Assembly: GCA_003250355.1 (NCBI GenBank)
Contig: QKGS01000077.1
Span: 62,001-126,000, forward strand
DNA length: 64,000 bases
Direction: 5' to 3'
From: Bacteroidota bacterium
Lineage (GTDB): Bacteria; Bacteroidota; Bacteroidia; Bacteroidales; SZUA-534
Shown here piece after piece: positions 35,517 to 44,036 of this stretch (the first letter of the stretch is position 1; each line of letters begins with the position of its first letter). Made by a program: the position numbers and the translations under genes. The notes under the pieces are model-generated. The model was not told the DNA's origin, ran no database searches, and saw only the letters and a list, made by a program, of their open reading frames with translations.

Positions 35517-36059
35517 ATGAAAGACCTTATATCACTTGCCGCATCATTTTTTAAAGTTGGGTTATTCACCTTTGGCGGAGGAATGGCTATGGTTCCATTT
35601 ATAATTGAAGAACTGGAAAAGCATGGTTGGATGACCAGCGATATGTTTTTCGATTTTCTATCTATGGCGCAAATGACCCCCGGAGCTATTGCCATGAATT
35701 CTGCAACATATGTCGGATGCGATGTTGCCGGAGTAGCAGGTGGTTTTGTTGCTACATTATTTTTAGCTATGCCATCGGTAATAATTATGCTAATACTCTC
35801 TTCATTTATGCGAAAGGTAAAAGAGAGTAAACTCAAAGATGCACTGATGAATGGTTTTAAACCGGTAACTATTTCCCTTATTGTATATGCAGGATGGCAA
35901 ATAGCCGAAAAAACATTATTTATACCAAAGTCGTATTATCCCGACTGGAAAGTTGTGGCAGTTTGTATAGCCTGTGTTATTATTTTATTTACTATTAAAA
36001 AAGTACACCCTATATTGTTGATAGTTTTATCGGGAGTGGTGGGAGTGTTAGTTTTTTAA
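35517..36059 (+). CDS. Chromate transporter, second half-size subunit
   Basis: The protein has 180 residues and is the second CHR domain: FFKVGLFTFGGGMAMVPFI, SMAQMTPGAIAMNSATYVG and about five membrane spans. It presumably forms the functional transporter with the preceding gene product. Its stop codon overlaps the A/T tract of the citrate synthase terminator on the other strand. Confidence 0.9.
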   Translation: MKDLISLAASFFKVGLFTFGGGMAMVPFIIEELEKHGWMTSDMFFDFLSMAQMTPGAIAMNSATYVGCDVAGVAGGFVATLFLAMPSVIIMLILSSFMRKVKESKLKDALMNGFKPVTISLIVYAGWQIAEKTLFIPKSYYPDWKVVAVCIACVIILFTIKKVHPILLIVLSGVVGVLVF

Positions 36060-36091
36060 AAAAACAGCGGGAGAACTATGTCCACCCGCTG
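36058..36091 (-). terminator. Intrinsic terminator of the citrate synthase gene
   Basis: CAGCGGG (36065-36071) pairs with CCCGCTG (36085-36091) with a 13-nt loop. Seven T residues follow on the minus strand. On the plus strand the downstream T content is weak, so it mainly serves the minus-strand genes. Confidence 0.8.
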
Positions 36092-36127
36092 ACTATTAAT
36101 ATATTTTAATCAATATTTATCTAATAT

Positions 36128-37483
36128 TTAAAAATCATTTCTCTTCTTCAATGGCACAAAGTGCATTTCCTTGGGAGTAATGTTTTTATATGCCGGACGA
36201 ATAATTCTACGTGAAGCAAAAGTTACCTCTTCCATACGGTGAGCAGCCCAACCTGCCATACGCGATATTGCAAAAATTGGAGTAAACAACTCTCGCGGAA
36301 TATCTATGGCCTCATATATAAAACCAGAGTAAAAGTCGACATTGGCACAAATGGTTTTCTTTGATTCTTTCAACTCTCTAAATACTTGTGGTGTTAACTT
36401 TTCAACTAAATTATATAAATTAAATTCGTCCATTAAACCCTTTTCCTTTGCAATACTTGCAGCTCTCTCTTTCAACAAAATAGCTCTAGGGTCGCTCAAA
36501 GTATATATTGCGTGTCCCATTCCATAAATCTTACCCGATTTATCGAATGTTTCACCATTCATAGTTTTTGCAATATAGTTTTTCACTTCCTCTTCATTGC
36601 TCCAGTCTTTAATATTGGCTTTAAAGTCTTCCATCATTTCAAGAACTTTGAAATTAGCTCCACCATGCAAACGTCCTTTCAGAGAGCCTATTGCCGATGC
36701 TGTTGCTGAGTAAGTATCGGTTTCGGCCGACGATACTAATCGCATAGTAAATGTAGAGTTGTTACCTCCACCATGTTCAGCATGAAGAACCATAGCAAGG
36801 TCAAGAATTTCGGCTTCAAGCTGAGTATAATCTTCACCTCTCAACAACCAAAGTATGTTCTCTGCTGTACTCAATTCGGGTTTCGGGTGACGTATTATAA
36901 GCGACTTTCTATTATATAAGTGTCTACGCCCATGATAAGCATATGCCATAATTACCGGTAGCTTTGCAATAAGGCTAAGCGACTGACGAAGAAGGCTTTC
37001 ATGCGAATAGTCTTCGGCAGTGTCATCTAAAGTATATAGTATTAGAACCGAACGCGAAAGCATATTCATAATATTATGCCCCTTTATGGTTAAAATAACA
37101 TTAGTAAATGTTTCATCCAGGTCGCGGTTATCGGCCAAATAACGTGTAAAATTCATTAGTTCACACTCATTTGGCAACTGTCCGGTTAGTAAAAGGTATG
37201 TTATTTCATCGAATCCGTGACGACCCGACTTTTGAAAACCTTTCACTATTTCAGATATTGAATAACCTCGGTATCGTAAATTACCCTCTACCGGTTTCAA
37301 CCCTTCAGGCGTTCTTTCGTAACCTACTACATCGCCAATATTGGTAAGACCTACAAGAACCCCCGAACCATCGGGATTTCTAAGTCCGCGTTTTACATCG
37401 AATTTTTCAAATAATTCTCTGTCTATCTGACACGATTTGGCAATTTTTACTGCCATATTATCAAGAAACTTGTCTATTCCCAT
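36128..37483 (-). CDS. gltA: Citrate synthase
   Basis: The protein has 451 residues. It has the catalytic blocks LHGGANFKVLEMM, GMGHAIYTLSDPRA (active-site His) and NVDFYSGFIYEAI (active-site Asp). The extended N-terminus (RNPDGSGVLVGLTNIGDVVGYE) is the form found in Bacteroidota and some anaerobes. It condenses oxaloacetate and acetyl-CoA. It follows the aconitase gene by 62 nt in the same direction and is closed by a terminator, so both belong to one unit feeding the oxidative TCA branch. No isocitrate dehydrogenase gene lies between or beside them. Confidence 0.95.
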   Translation of the reverse strand: MGIDKFLDNMAVKIAKSCQIDRELFEKFDVKRGLRNPDGSGVLVGLTNIGDVVGYERTPEGLKPVEGNLRYRGYSISEIVKGFQKSGRHGFDEITYLLLTGQLPNECELMNFTRYLADNRDLDETFTNVILTIKGHNIMNMLSRSVLILYTLDDTAEDYSHESLLRQSLSLIAKLPVIMAYAYHGRRHLYNRKSLIIRHPKPELSTAENILWLLRGEDYTQLEAEILDLAMVLHAEHGGGNNSTFTMRLVSSAETDTYSATASAIGSLKGRLHGGANFKVLEMMEDFKANIKDWSNEEEVKNYIAKTMNGETFDKSGKIYGMGHAIYTLSDPRAILLKERAASIAKEKGLMDEFNLYNLVEKLTPQVFRELKESKKTICANVDFYSGFIYEAIDIPRELFTPIFAISRMAGWAAHRMEEVTFASRRIIRPAYKNITPKEMHFVPLKKRNDF

Positions 37484-37545
37484 AGTTTTCTTTTTTTTGT
37501 TAAAATACCAAATTTTCCAATTAAGGAAATAACATACATAAAAAA

Positions 37546-39810
37546 TTATGCTTGCTGCTTACGAATTAAATTTAATGCACTACCGGCTTTAAACCATTCT
37601 ATTTGGGCTTCGTTATATGTATGGTTCAACATTATTTCTTCTGCTGAACCATCGTTATGTTTTATTACAAGTGTTAATTTACTCCCGGGTGCAAAAGTTG
37701 TTAATCCTTTTAAATCGAAAGTATCATCTTCCTTTATTTTATCATAATCGGCCTTATTGGCAAATGTTAAGCCCAACATACCTTGCTTTTTCAAATTGGT
37801 TTCGTGAATACGTGCAAACGATTTTACAATAACAGCACGTACTCCTAAATTACGTGGCTCCATAGCTGCATGTTCACGTGATGATCCTTCACCATAATTC
37901 TCGTCGCCAATAACAATCGAACCTAATGCTTCGGCCTTATACTTACGTGCCGAATCGGGTACTTCCATATACTCTCCTGTCAACTGATTTTTAACCTTAT
38001 TTGTTTCTTGGTTAAAAGCATTAACAGCTCCAATAAGCATATTGTTCGATATATTATCAAGGTGTCCTCGGTATTTTAACCATGGACCGGCCATACTTAT
38101 ATGGTCAGTAGTACATTTGCCCTGAGCTTTTATAAGCAAATTTAAGCCTATATAATCGCTACCGTTCCACTCGTCGAATGGCGATAAAAGCTGTAAACGG
38201 TCACTTTCGGGGTTTACTACTACTTCAATATTAGAACCATCTGCAGCTGGTGCCTGATAACCATTATCTTCAACTGCAAACCCCAGCTTTGGTAATTCCC
38301 AACCCGTAGGTTCGTCAAGCTTTATTTGTTCCCCTTTTTCGTTTGCAAGAGTATCGGTTATTGGGTTAAAATCCAATCGTCCGGCAAGAGCTACGGCTGT
38401 TACTATTTCCGGCGAAGCAACAAAAGCGTGCGTATTAGGGTTACCATCGGCTCTTTTTGCAAAGTTACGGTTAAATGAGTGTATTATTGAGTTTTTATGC
38501 TGCTTTTCGGCATCTTTACGAAACCACTGTCCTATACATGGGCCACAGGCATTTGTAAAAATAGTAGCATCAGAATTAGTAAAAGTATCTAACAAACCAT
38601 CACGTTGAGCAGTATAGCGTACTTGCTCCGATCCAGGATTTATACCAAGGCTTGCTTTGAACTTAAGTCCCTTTCCGGTGGCATTTTCGGCAATTGATGC
38701 AGCTCTTGATAAATCTTCGTACGATGAGTTGGTACATGAACCTATTAATCCCCACTCTATTTCAACCGGGTAATCGTTCTCCTTTAACAACTCCTTCATT
38801 TTTGAGATAGGTGTAGCTTTATCGGGCGAGAAAGGTCCATTAATATAAGGTTCTAATTCGCTTAAGTTTATTTCTATAAGTTGGTCGAAATATTTTTCGG
38901 GGTTAGCGTAAACTTCGTCATCGCCTGTCAGGTGTTCTTTTACAGTATTGGCAAGGTCTGCAACTTTTTCACGGCCTGTTGTACGTAAATAACGTTCCAT
39001 ACTTTCATCGTAACCAAAGGTAGATGTAGTTGCTCCTATTTCAGCACCCATATTACAAATAGTCCCTTTTCCGGTAGCCGACATAGACAATGCTCCTTCT
39101 CCGAAATATTCAACTATACAACCTGTTCCTCCCTTTACTGTAAGCAAACCGGCTACTTTAAGTATAACATCTTTTGGCGATGCCCAACCGTTTAATTTAC
39201 CTGTTAGTTTAACTCCAATAAGTTTTGGCATTTTCAGCTCCCAAGGCATACCTGCCATTACATCTACGGCATCGGCTCCACCAACTCCAATAGCTATCAT
39301 ACTCAAGCCTCCGGCATTAACTGTATGCGAATCGGTTCCTATCATCATACCTCCCGGAAATGCGTAGTTCTCTAATACTACCTGGTGAATAATACCTGCA
39401 CCTGGCTTCCAGAATCCTATTCCATATTTATTGGTTACTGACGATAAAAAATCGTAAACCTCTTTATTGGTTTTATTGGCCCATGCCAAATCGGGTGCAG
39501 AACCTTCTTTTGCAGGTATTAAATGGTCGGCATGAACCGTTGATGGAACGGCTGCGGTACTCTTTCCGGCCTGCATAAACTGTAGTAATGCCATTTGGGC
39601 TGTTGCATCCTGCATTGCTACCCTGTCGGGATTAAACAACACGTAATCATCGCCGCGCTTATAGTTTTTCATTTCGCTAAAGTCGGCTAAGTGAGCGTAT
39701 AGTATTTTTTCACTCACGGTCATCGGGTGGCCTAAATATTCTCTCGCAGCCTTAACTTTGTCGGGGTAAGACTGATAAAATTTCTCAATAACTGGAAAAT
39801 CAAACAGCAT
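37546..39810 (-). CDS. Aconitate hydratase
   Basis: The protein has 754 residues, the mitochondrial-type aconitase length. Iron-sulfur ligands are in [10 protein letters not shown] and ACGPCIGQW; the substrate block [12 protein letters not shown] is near residue 158. The C-terminal swivel domain has [19 protein letters not shown]. It converts citrate to isocitrate. The promoter region may include a TAATTTTG -7 box at 39934-39941, giving a leader of about 115 nt. Confidence 0.95.
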   Translation of the reverse strand: MLFDFPVIEKFYQSYPDKVKAAREYLGHPMTVSEKILYAHLADFSEMKNYKRGDDYVLFNPDRVAMQDATAQMALLQFMQAGKSTAAVPSTVHADHLIPAKEGSAPDLAWANKTNKEVYDFLSSVTNKYGIGFWKPGAGIIHQVVLENYAFPGGMMIGTDSHTVNAGGLSMIAIGVGGADAVDVMAGMPWELKMPKLIGVKLTGKLNGWASPKDVILKVAGLLTVKGGTGCIVEYFGEGALSMSATGKGTICNMGAEIGATTSTFGYDESMERYLRTTGREKVADLANTVKEHLTGDDEVYANPEKYFDQLIEINLSELEPYINGPFSPDKATPISKMKELLKENDYPVEIEWGLIGSCTNSSYEDLSRAASIAENATGKGLKFKASLGINPGSEQVRYTAQRDGLLDTFTNSDATIFTNACGPCIGQWFRKDAEKQHKNSIIHSFNRNFAKRADGNPNTHAFVASPEIVTAVALAGRLDFNPITDTLANEKGEQIKLDEPTGWELPKLGFAVEDNGYQAPAADGSNIEVVVNPESDRLQLLSPFDEWNGSDYIGLNLLIKAQGKCTTDHISMAGPWLKYRGHLDNISNNMLIGAVNAFNQETNKVKNQLTGEYMEVPDSARKYKAEALGSIVIGDENYGEGSSREHAAMEPRNLGVRAVIVKSFARIHETNLKKQGMLGLTFANKADYDKIKEDDTFDLKGLTTFAPGSKLTLVIKHNDGSAEEIMLNHTYNEAQIEWFKAGSALNLIRKQQA

Positions 39811-39933
39811 ATTTACTTCTAATTTTTATTATTTAATTATTACAGGAGGTAAACCGCTTATTAACAACCGTAACACAATAGTGTTCAGATTAAAAAAACA
39901 CTTAATAAAGCTTACCTATTGCCAAAAGAACCA

Positions 39934-39941
39934 CAAAATTA
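39934..39941 (-). promoter_or_regulatory. Possible -7 box of the aconitase/citrate synthase unit
   Basis: The minus strand reads TAATTTTG, a full match to TAnnTTTG; the upstream -33 element is TTA rather than TTG. The implied leader contains a small hairpin (AACAC/GTGTT at 39872-39885). Confidence 0.35.
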
Positions 39942-40014
39942 GTTAAAATATTCCTATTATAAAAGCTGTATTTAACCCGCATTTGCATAAGCTTTTCATA
40001 AATTATGTTCTCAA

Positions 40015-41448
40015 CTATACCACTTCTGCTTTCCATTTGCCTTTACGGAAAAAATATAACGAAAGCAGTGTCATACCTGCTTCAGCTATTATTATTGAAT
40101 AATAAACCCCCTGCTCTTTTAAAACCGTATGGTTTGAAAGAAAATATGCCAGTGGTATTTCAACTATCCAAAACGCTATTAAGTTAACCAATGTAGGGGT
40201 ACGAGTATCACCGGCTCCATTGAACGATTGTACAAGAACCATTCCCAAACCGTAAAACACAAAACCATACGATATTATTCGCAAAGCGGGTATTCCCAAT
40301 TCTATCATATCAGCATCATTGGCCAAAAGGCTGACAAAAAAACCGGGCAATGAAATAAATAGTACACAAATAATCCCCATAAACATCATATTTATAGCGG
40401 CAATTCGCCACACTGCCTTCTCGGCTCGCTCCGGCGACTTTGCCCCAAGATTCTGCCCCACCAATGTCGATGCTGAATTACTCAACCCCCACGATGGTAA
40501 TATAGTAAATACAATTATCCGTATAGCTACCGTATAAGCAGCAACCACACTACTGCCAAACCCTGCCAGTATTCGCATTAAAAACACCCAACTCATAGTA
40601 GAAATAAGCATTTGCCCCATGCCTCCTACCGATATTTTCATTAAGTGAAGTATGCGCTTAACATCTATTACAAATGGAACTGCGCCAATATTTATACGGC
40701 TTTTGCCGGTAAACAAAACATATAACTGGTACAATACTGCTACCCCCCTACCTATATTAGTAGCTACTGCAGCTCCGGCTGTTCCCATTTCAGGAAACGG
40801 ACCGTAACCAAATATTAACAACGGGTCGAGAATAATATTTAAACCATTGGCCAGCCACAATACCCGCATTGCAATGGCGGCATCGCCTGCTCCGCGAAAT
40901 ACGGCATTGAGTATAAACAATAGCATAATTACAATATTACCGCCAAACATTATGGTGGTATAACCGCCATGCTCCGATACTGCATTTGCTGAAGCTCCCA
41001 TTAGCTTTAATAAATCATCGGAAAATATAAAGCCGGGTATGGCTATAACTATTGATATTGCGATGCCGGCTATAAGCGATTGCAGCCCCTCTTTCGATGC
41101 TTCCTCACTGTTCTTCTCTCCTATTCGGCGCGAAACCAATGCTGTAGTTCCCATGGCAACTCCAAATGCTATGGCATATAACAGCGTCATAAGCGACTCT
41201 GTTATACCTACAACAGCAACTGCATCGGCACCTAAACGTGAAACAAAGTAAATGTCGACCACCGCAAATACCGATTCCATAACCATTTCCAGTACCATGG
41301 GTACTGCCAATAAAAATATCGCTTTGTTAAGCGAAATAGTTGTAAAATCGCGCTCTGTTCCCATTACTGCCTCCTTTGCATCGGAAAGCATTTGCCTTAT
41401 TAAACCTTTCCTGTAAGCCATTAGCTTACTTATTCCGAAATTTCTCAT
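40015..41448 (-). CDS. MATE family efflux transporter (second)
   Basis: The protein has 477 residues and 12 membrane spans. A 35-residue cytoplasmic N-terminus precedes NKAIFLLAVPMVLEMVMESVF. LVGQNLGAKSPERAEKAVWR and QSFNGAGDTRTPTLVN mark the two halves. It is distinct in sequence from the MATE gene at 33413-34762 and closer to the branch with AVVDIYFVSRLGADAVA. Substrate unknown. Repeated TGCAAA boxes lie in the divergent region upstream (41572-41639). Confidence 0.9.
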   Translation of the reverse strand: MRNFGISKLMAYRKGLIRQMLSDAKEAVMGTERDFTTISLNKAIFLLAVPMVLEMVMESVFAVVDIYFVSRLGADAVAVVGITESLMTLLYAIAFGVAMGTTALVSRRIGEKNSEEASKEGLQSLIAGIAISIVIAIPGFIFSDDLLKLMGASANAVSEHGGYTTIMFGGNIVIMLLFILNAVFRGAGDAAIAMRVLWLANGLNIILDPLLIFGYGPFPEMGTAGAAVATNIGRGVAVLYQLYVLFTGKSRINIGAVPFVIDVKRILHLMKISVGGMGQMLISTMSWVFLMRILAGFGSSVVAAYTVAIRIIVFTILPSWGLSNSASTLVGQNLGAKSPERAEKAVWRIAAINMMFMGIICVLFISLPGFFVSLLANDADMIELGIPALRIISYGFVFYGLGMVLVQSFNGAGDTRTPTLVNLIAFWIVEIPLAYFLSNHTVLKEQGVYYSIIIAEAGMTLLSLYFFRKGKWKAEVV

Positions 41449-41571
41449 TACTGAAAAACATTTTATCGGTTACACATACACATAACCTAAATTATATACT
41501 GTTAAATTTTTTAATTGGAAATACACATTATGTGCCTGCCTTTATATAAAAAGCAGAAATGGGGAGACCAG

Positions 41572-41639
41572 TGCAAATATTGTATTTAGTGTGCTCATAC
41601 TTTTGCAAAGTAAATAATAATTTGCAAAACAGGTGCAAA
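41572..41639. repeat. Four TGCAAA boxes in the divergent MATE / C_GCAxxG region
   Basis: TGCAAA occurs at 41572, 41604, 41623 and 41634. Two of them are within the self-complementary octamer TTTGCAAA (41602-41609 and 41621-41628, 19 nt apart). They could be binding sites for a regulator of either flanking gene. Confidence 0.5.
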
Positions 41640-41689
41640 CTATTTTCTATTATTTGCATATATTGCATTTATATATTAAAGCCACATAT

Positions 41690-42130
41690 ATGTCACATTC
41701 AAGAAAAGCAATAGAACTATTCAACAACGACTATAATTGCTGCCAGGCAGTATTAGGTGCACTCCATTACGAGTTACACATTGACTATGATACTGCAATA
41801 AACATAGGTGCGGCATTTGGCGGAGGCATTGGCAGGCAGGGGTTAACCTGCGGAGCTGTAAGTGCTGCATATATGGCTATTGGTTTACACACCGGTAAAA
41901 ACATATGTGAAGTAAATGATACTAAAGCCATTACTCTCAACCTTACAAAAAAATTCAACCTATTATTCATTGAAGCTCACGGTTCGCTAAAATGTAACCA
42001 ATTGCTTAATGCCGATATTAGTACTGATGATGGATTCAACTACTTGCGTGAATGTGGAAAATTTAAAACACACTGCCCTAAATTTGTTGAAACCGCAACC
42101 AACATTACTATTGATATAATTAAAAAATAA
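41690..42130 (+). CDS. C_GCAxxG_C_C family redox protein
   Basis: The protein has 146 residues. The family pattern is clear: paired Cys near the N-terminus (YNCCQAVLGA), FGGGIGRQGLTCGAVSAAYM in the middle, then CNQLLNADIS and CGKFKTHCPKF. Members are found in anaerobes, often near metal or selenium genes, and are presumed redox or metal-binding proteins; the activity is not known. I chose the ATG at 41690. An all-AT hairpin (42127-42149) follows the stop and may end transcription weakly. Confidence 0.85.
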   Translation: MSHSRKAIELFNNDYNCCQAVLGALHYELHIDYDTAINIGAAFGGGIGRQGLTCGAVSAAYMAIGLHTGKNICEVNDTKAITLNLTKKFNLLFIEAHGSLKCNQLLNADISTDDGFNYLRECGKFKTHCPKFVETATNITIDIIKK

Positions 42131-42187
42131 TATATTTTATATATTATTTTACTCTTCTACCAAACAATACTTTTTTAGCCATTAACT

Positions 42188-42724
42188 ATGTACAGAACCG
42201 TTCATAAAAAGAAAGCATTACCTCAAGATAACATTGCTTTATTTATCGCAGTCTCTTTTTTTATCGGCATATTCGGAATTATTTTTTTCGGTTCCCGAAC
42301 ATTGGTTTCAACTATGTTTTTAACTCGGCTATTTGCCGGAACGGCTGTTATACTTTCCTTAATTCCGCGTAAATTTTTCCCAACTCAGGTTAGAATAAGA
42401 AAATACCTAAAACCATTGCTTGTTGTTGCCGGCCTTTCTCCTGTTGTTACATCGCTAATTTTGGCTACCAATTTTTTAATTAACACAGAACAAACCGACG
42501 AAACTTTATATGTAAAAAGTATGCAGTTGTTCGACAGCGGAACACTTATGGAAGTAAAACTGGAATATGGTAAATTCGCAGAATACAAACAAATACGACG
42601 CTTTGATGTTCCAAGAACCCCTGTTATGCCCGATGCTATTGACTATAAAATAGGAGAAGGAATATTTGGAATGACAGTAATACGAAATAAGGAGATGATT
42701 TACGACAAAGATTTTAGTAACTAA
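42188..42724 (+). CDS. Hypothetical membrane protein
   Basis: The protein has 178 residues. Three hydrophobic segments (about 17-35, 43-58 and 78-96) precede an 80-residue soluble C-terminus that ends in YDKDFSN. I do not recognise a family. It stands 57 nt after the C_GCAxxG gene in the same direction. The last codons form one arm of a perfect 15-bp inverted repeat (42711-42775). Confidence 0.6.
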   Translation: MYRTVHKKKALPQDNIALFIAVSFFIGIFGIIFFGSRTLVSTMFLTRLFAGTAVILSLIPRKFFPTQVRIRKYLKPLLVVAGLSPVVTSLILATNFLINTEQTDETLYVKSMQLFDSGTLMEVKLEYGKFAEYKQIRRFDVPRTPVMPDAIDYKIGEGIFGMTVIRNKEMIYDKDFSN

Positions 42725-42775
42725 ACAAAAACTCTCCTTACTCTTTAAATATAAAATACATTTAGTTACTAAAAT
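42711..42775. repeat. Perfect 15-bp inverted repeat across a stop codon
   Basis: The arm 42711-42725 (ATTTTAGTAACTAAA) is exactly complementary to 42761-42775, with 35 nt between. The left arm covers the last codons and the stop of the membrane-protein gene. No T tract follows the right arm, so it is not a standard terminator. Confidence 0.85.
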
Positions 42776-42880
42776 ATCAAAACGCAATACATGACAGAAA
42801 AAAGCCAACTCTTAAAAAACTGATTTTAAGCAAAATAAAACTAAAGAAAAAAAATATCTGAAAAATAATTTCCAGAATAG

Positions 42881-42910
42881 TTTGACGTATTAATATTTTA
42901 CCTATATTTG
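42881..42910 (+). promoter_or_regulatory. Promoter of tRNA-Arg
   Basis: TTTG (42881-42884) and TATATTTG (42903-42910) are separated by 18 nt. The tRNA begins 12 nt after the -7 box. Confidence 0.65.
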
Positions 42911-42921
42911 CACCCGCATTT

Positions 42922-42995
42922 GGCTCCTTAGCTCAATTGAATAGAGCATCTGACTACGGATCAGAAGGTTGGGGGTTTGAATCCCTCAGGGGTCA
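42922..42995 (+). tRNA. tRNA-Arg (anticodon ACG)
   Basis: A 74-nt cloverleaf: acceptor 42922-42928 pairs with 42988-42994 (two G-U pairs). The D arm is TAGCTCAATTGAATAGAGC. The anticodon stem is TCTGA/TCAGA with loop CTACGGA (anticodon 42956-42958). The T arm has the GGGTTTGAATCCC core. The discriminator base is A and CCA is not encoded. The first anticodon base A is expected to become inosine so that CGU, CGC and CGA can be read. A strong promoter and a terminator flank it. Confidence 0.96.
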
Positions 42996-43003
42996 CTTTT
43001 TTG

Positions 43004-43040
43004 AAAGCCACTTACAATTAATTTTGTAGTGGCTTTTCTT
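43004..43040 (+). terminator. Terminator of tRNA-Arg
   Basis: AAAGCCACTTACAA pairs with TTGTAGTGGCTTT (one bulged base) followed by TTCTT. It begins 9 nt after the tRNA. Confidence 0.8.
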
Positions 43041-43044
43041 ATTA

Positions 43045-43074
43045 TTGTAGCTTATACTAATATTTATATTTTTG
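43045..43074 (+). promoter_or_regulatory. Promoter of the MerR-type regulator
   Basis: TTG (43045-43047) and TATTTTTG (43067-43074) with a 19-nt spacer match the Bacteroidota consensus. The leader to the ATG at 43152 is about 70 nt. Confidence 0.7.
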
Positions 43075-43151
43075 CATATACAAATAAATAATAATTTAGA
43101 AATCAATTTTATTATAAAAAGTTGATTGAGTCTATCTATTAAAAATAAAAA

Positions 43152-44036
43152 ATGATAACCTATTCCATAAAAGATCTGGAACGTATATCGGGTATTAAAG
43201 CCCACACCATTCGAATATGGGAAAAGCGTTATAATTTATTATCACCTTCGCGTTCCGATACCAATATTCGTTCCTACACCGACAACGATTTAAAGAAGCT
43301 ACTAAACACATCAATTTTACTTAGCAATGGGTACAAAATATCGAGAATAGCTGAACTTTCTGATACGGAAATACCCGCTTTAGTAAATAACATTAGCTCA
43401 AATTCTAAAGAAACTAACGATTTACTCCAAGGATTACTTATAGCAATGATAGATATTGACGAAGCTGTATTTGAAAAAATAATGCTAAAAACAATGATTC
43501 AAATGGGCTTTGAGAAAATGATGAACGAGCTTATGACTCCATTCTTTGATCGCTTATCATTACTTTGGCAAACAAATGCTGTAAATCCGGCTCAAATACA
43601 CTTTTTCAAAAGCCTTGTCAGACAAAAACTTATTGTAGCAATTGATGGTTTGGTTATTCATGAAAATGAAAAAACCAGAACATTTCTAATATTCCTGCCA
43701 CCCAAAGAAAACTGCGAAATAGAAATGCTATACATGAATTATCTGCTACGCAAGAAAGGTCACAAGGTTATTTACCTTGGCGGTTGCACCCCTTCTGATT
43801 CAATACATACTATTATTTACATAAAACCGGTTGATTACATTGTAACAAGCATAAACGAATCAATGCAAAAAGAGGAAGCAGAATGCTACATTGAATCATT
43901 AAAAGGGAAACTGCCAAATAAAACTATCTTTATTAATACTAAACTCTCAGGAAAATTTGAATCGCTACCCCAAGATATTATAACTGCCCCTTCAGTTAAC
44001 AAGTTAGCTGAAAACATTGAAAGCTATTTGCAGTAA
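43152..44036 (+). CDS. MerR-family regulator with cobalamin-binding-like C-terminal domain
   Basis: The protein has 294 residues. The MerR helix-turn-helix spans residues 1-70 (YSIKDLERISGIKAHTIRIW, RSYTDNDLKKL). A helical B12-binding-2-like cap and a Rossmann-like domain (KKGHKVIYLGGCTPSDS) follow. CarH/LitR photoreceptors of this layout bind cobalamin through a His in a DxHxxG motif; here the equivalent place reads PPKENCEIEML, without the His. So it probably does not bind B12 in the usual way. It stands alone downstream of tRNA-Arg; its stop abuts the convergent kinase gene. Confidence 0.85.
   Translation: MITYSIKDLERISGIKAHTIRIWEKRYNLLSPSRSDTNIRSYTDNDLKKLLNTSILLSNGYKISRIAELSDTEIPALVNNISSNSKETNDLLQGLLIAMIDIDEAVFEKIMLKTMIQMGFEKMMNELMTPFFDRLSLLWQTNAVNPAQIHFFKSLVRQKLIVAIDGLVIHENEKTRTFLIFLPPKENCEIEMLYMNYLLRKKGHKVIYLGGCTPSDSIHTIIYIKPVDYIVTSINESMQKEEAECYIESLKGKLPNKTIFINTKLSGKFESLPQDIITAPSVNKLAENIESYLQ

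Noticed and set aside
42127-42149. AT-only hairpin after the C_GCAxxG gene as a terminator
   Set aside because: Nine A-T pairs give little stability and the T run is short, so it is only mentioned with the gene.
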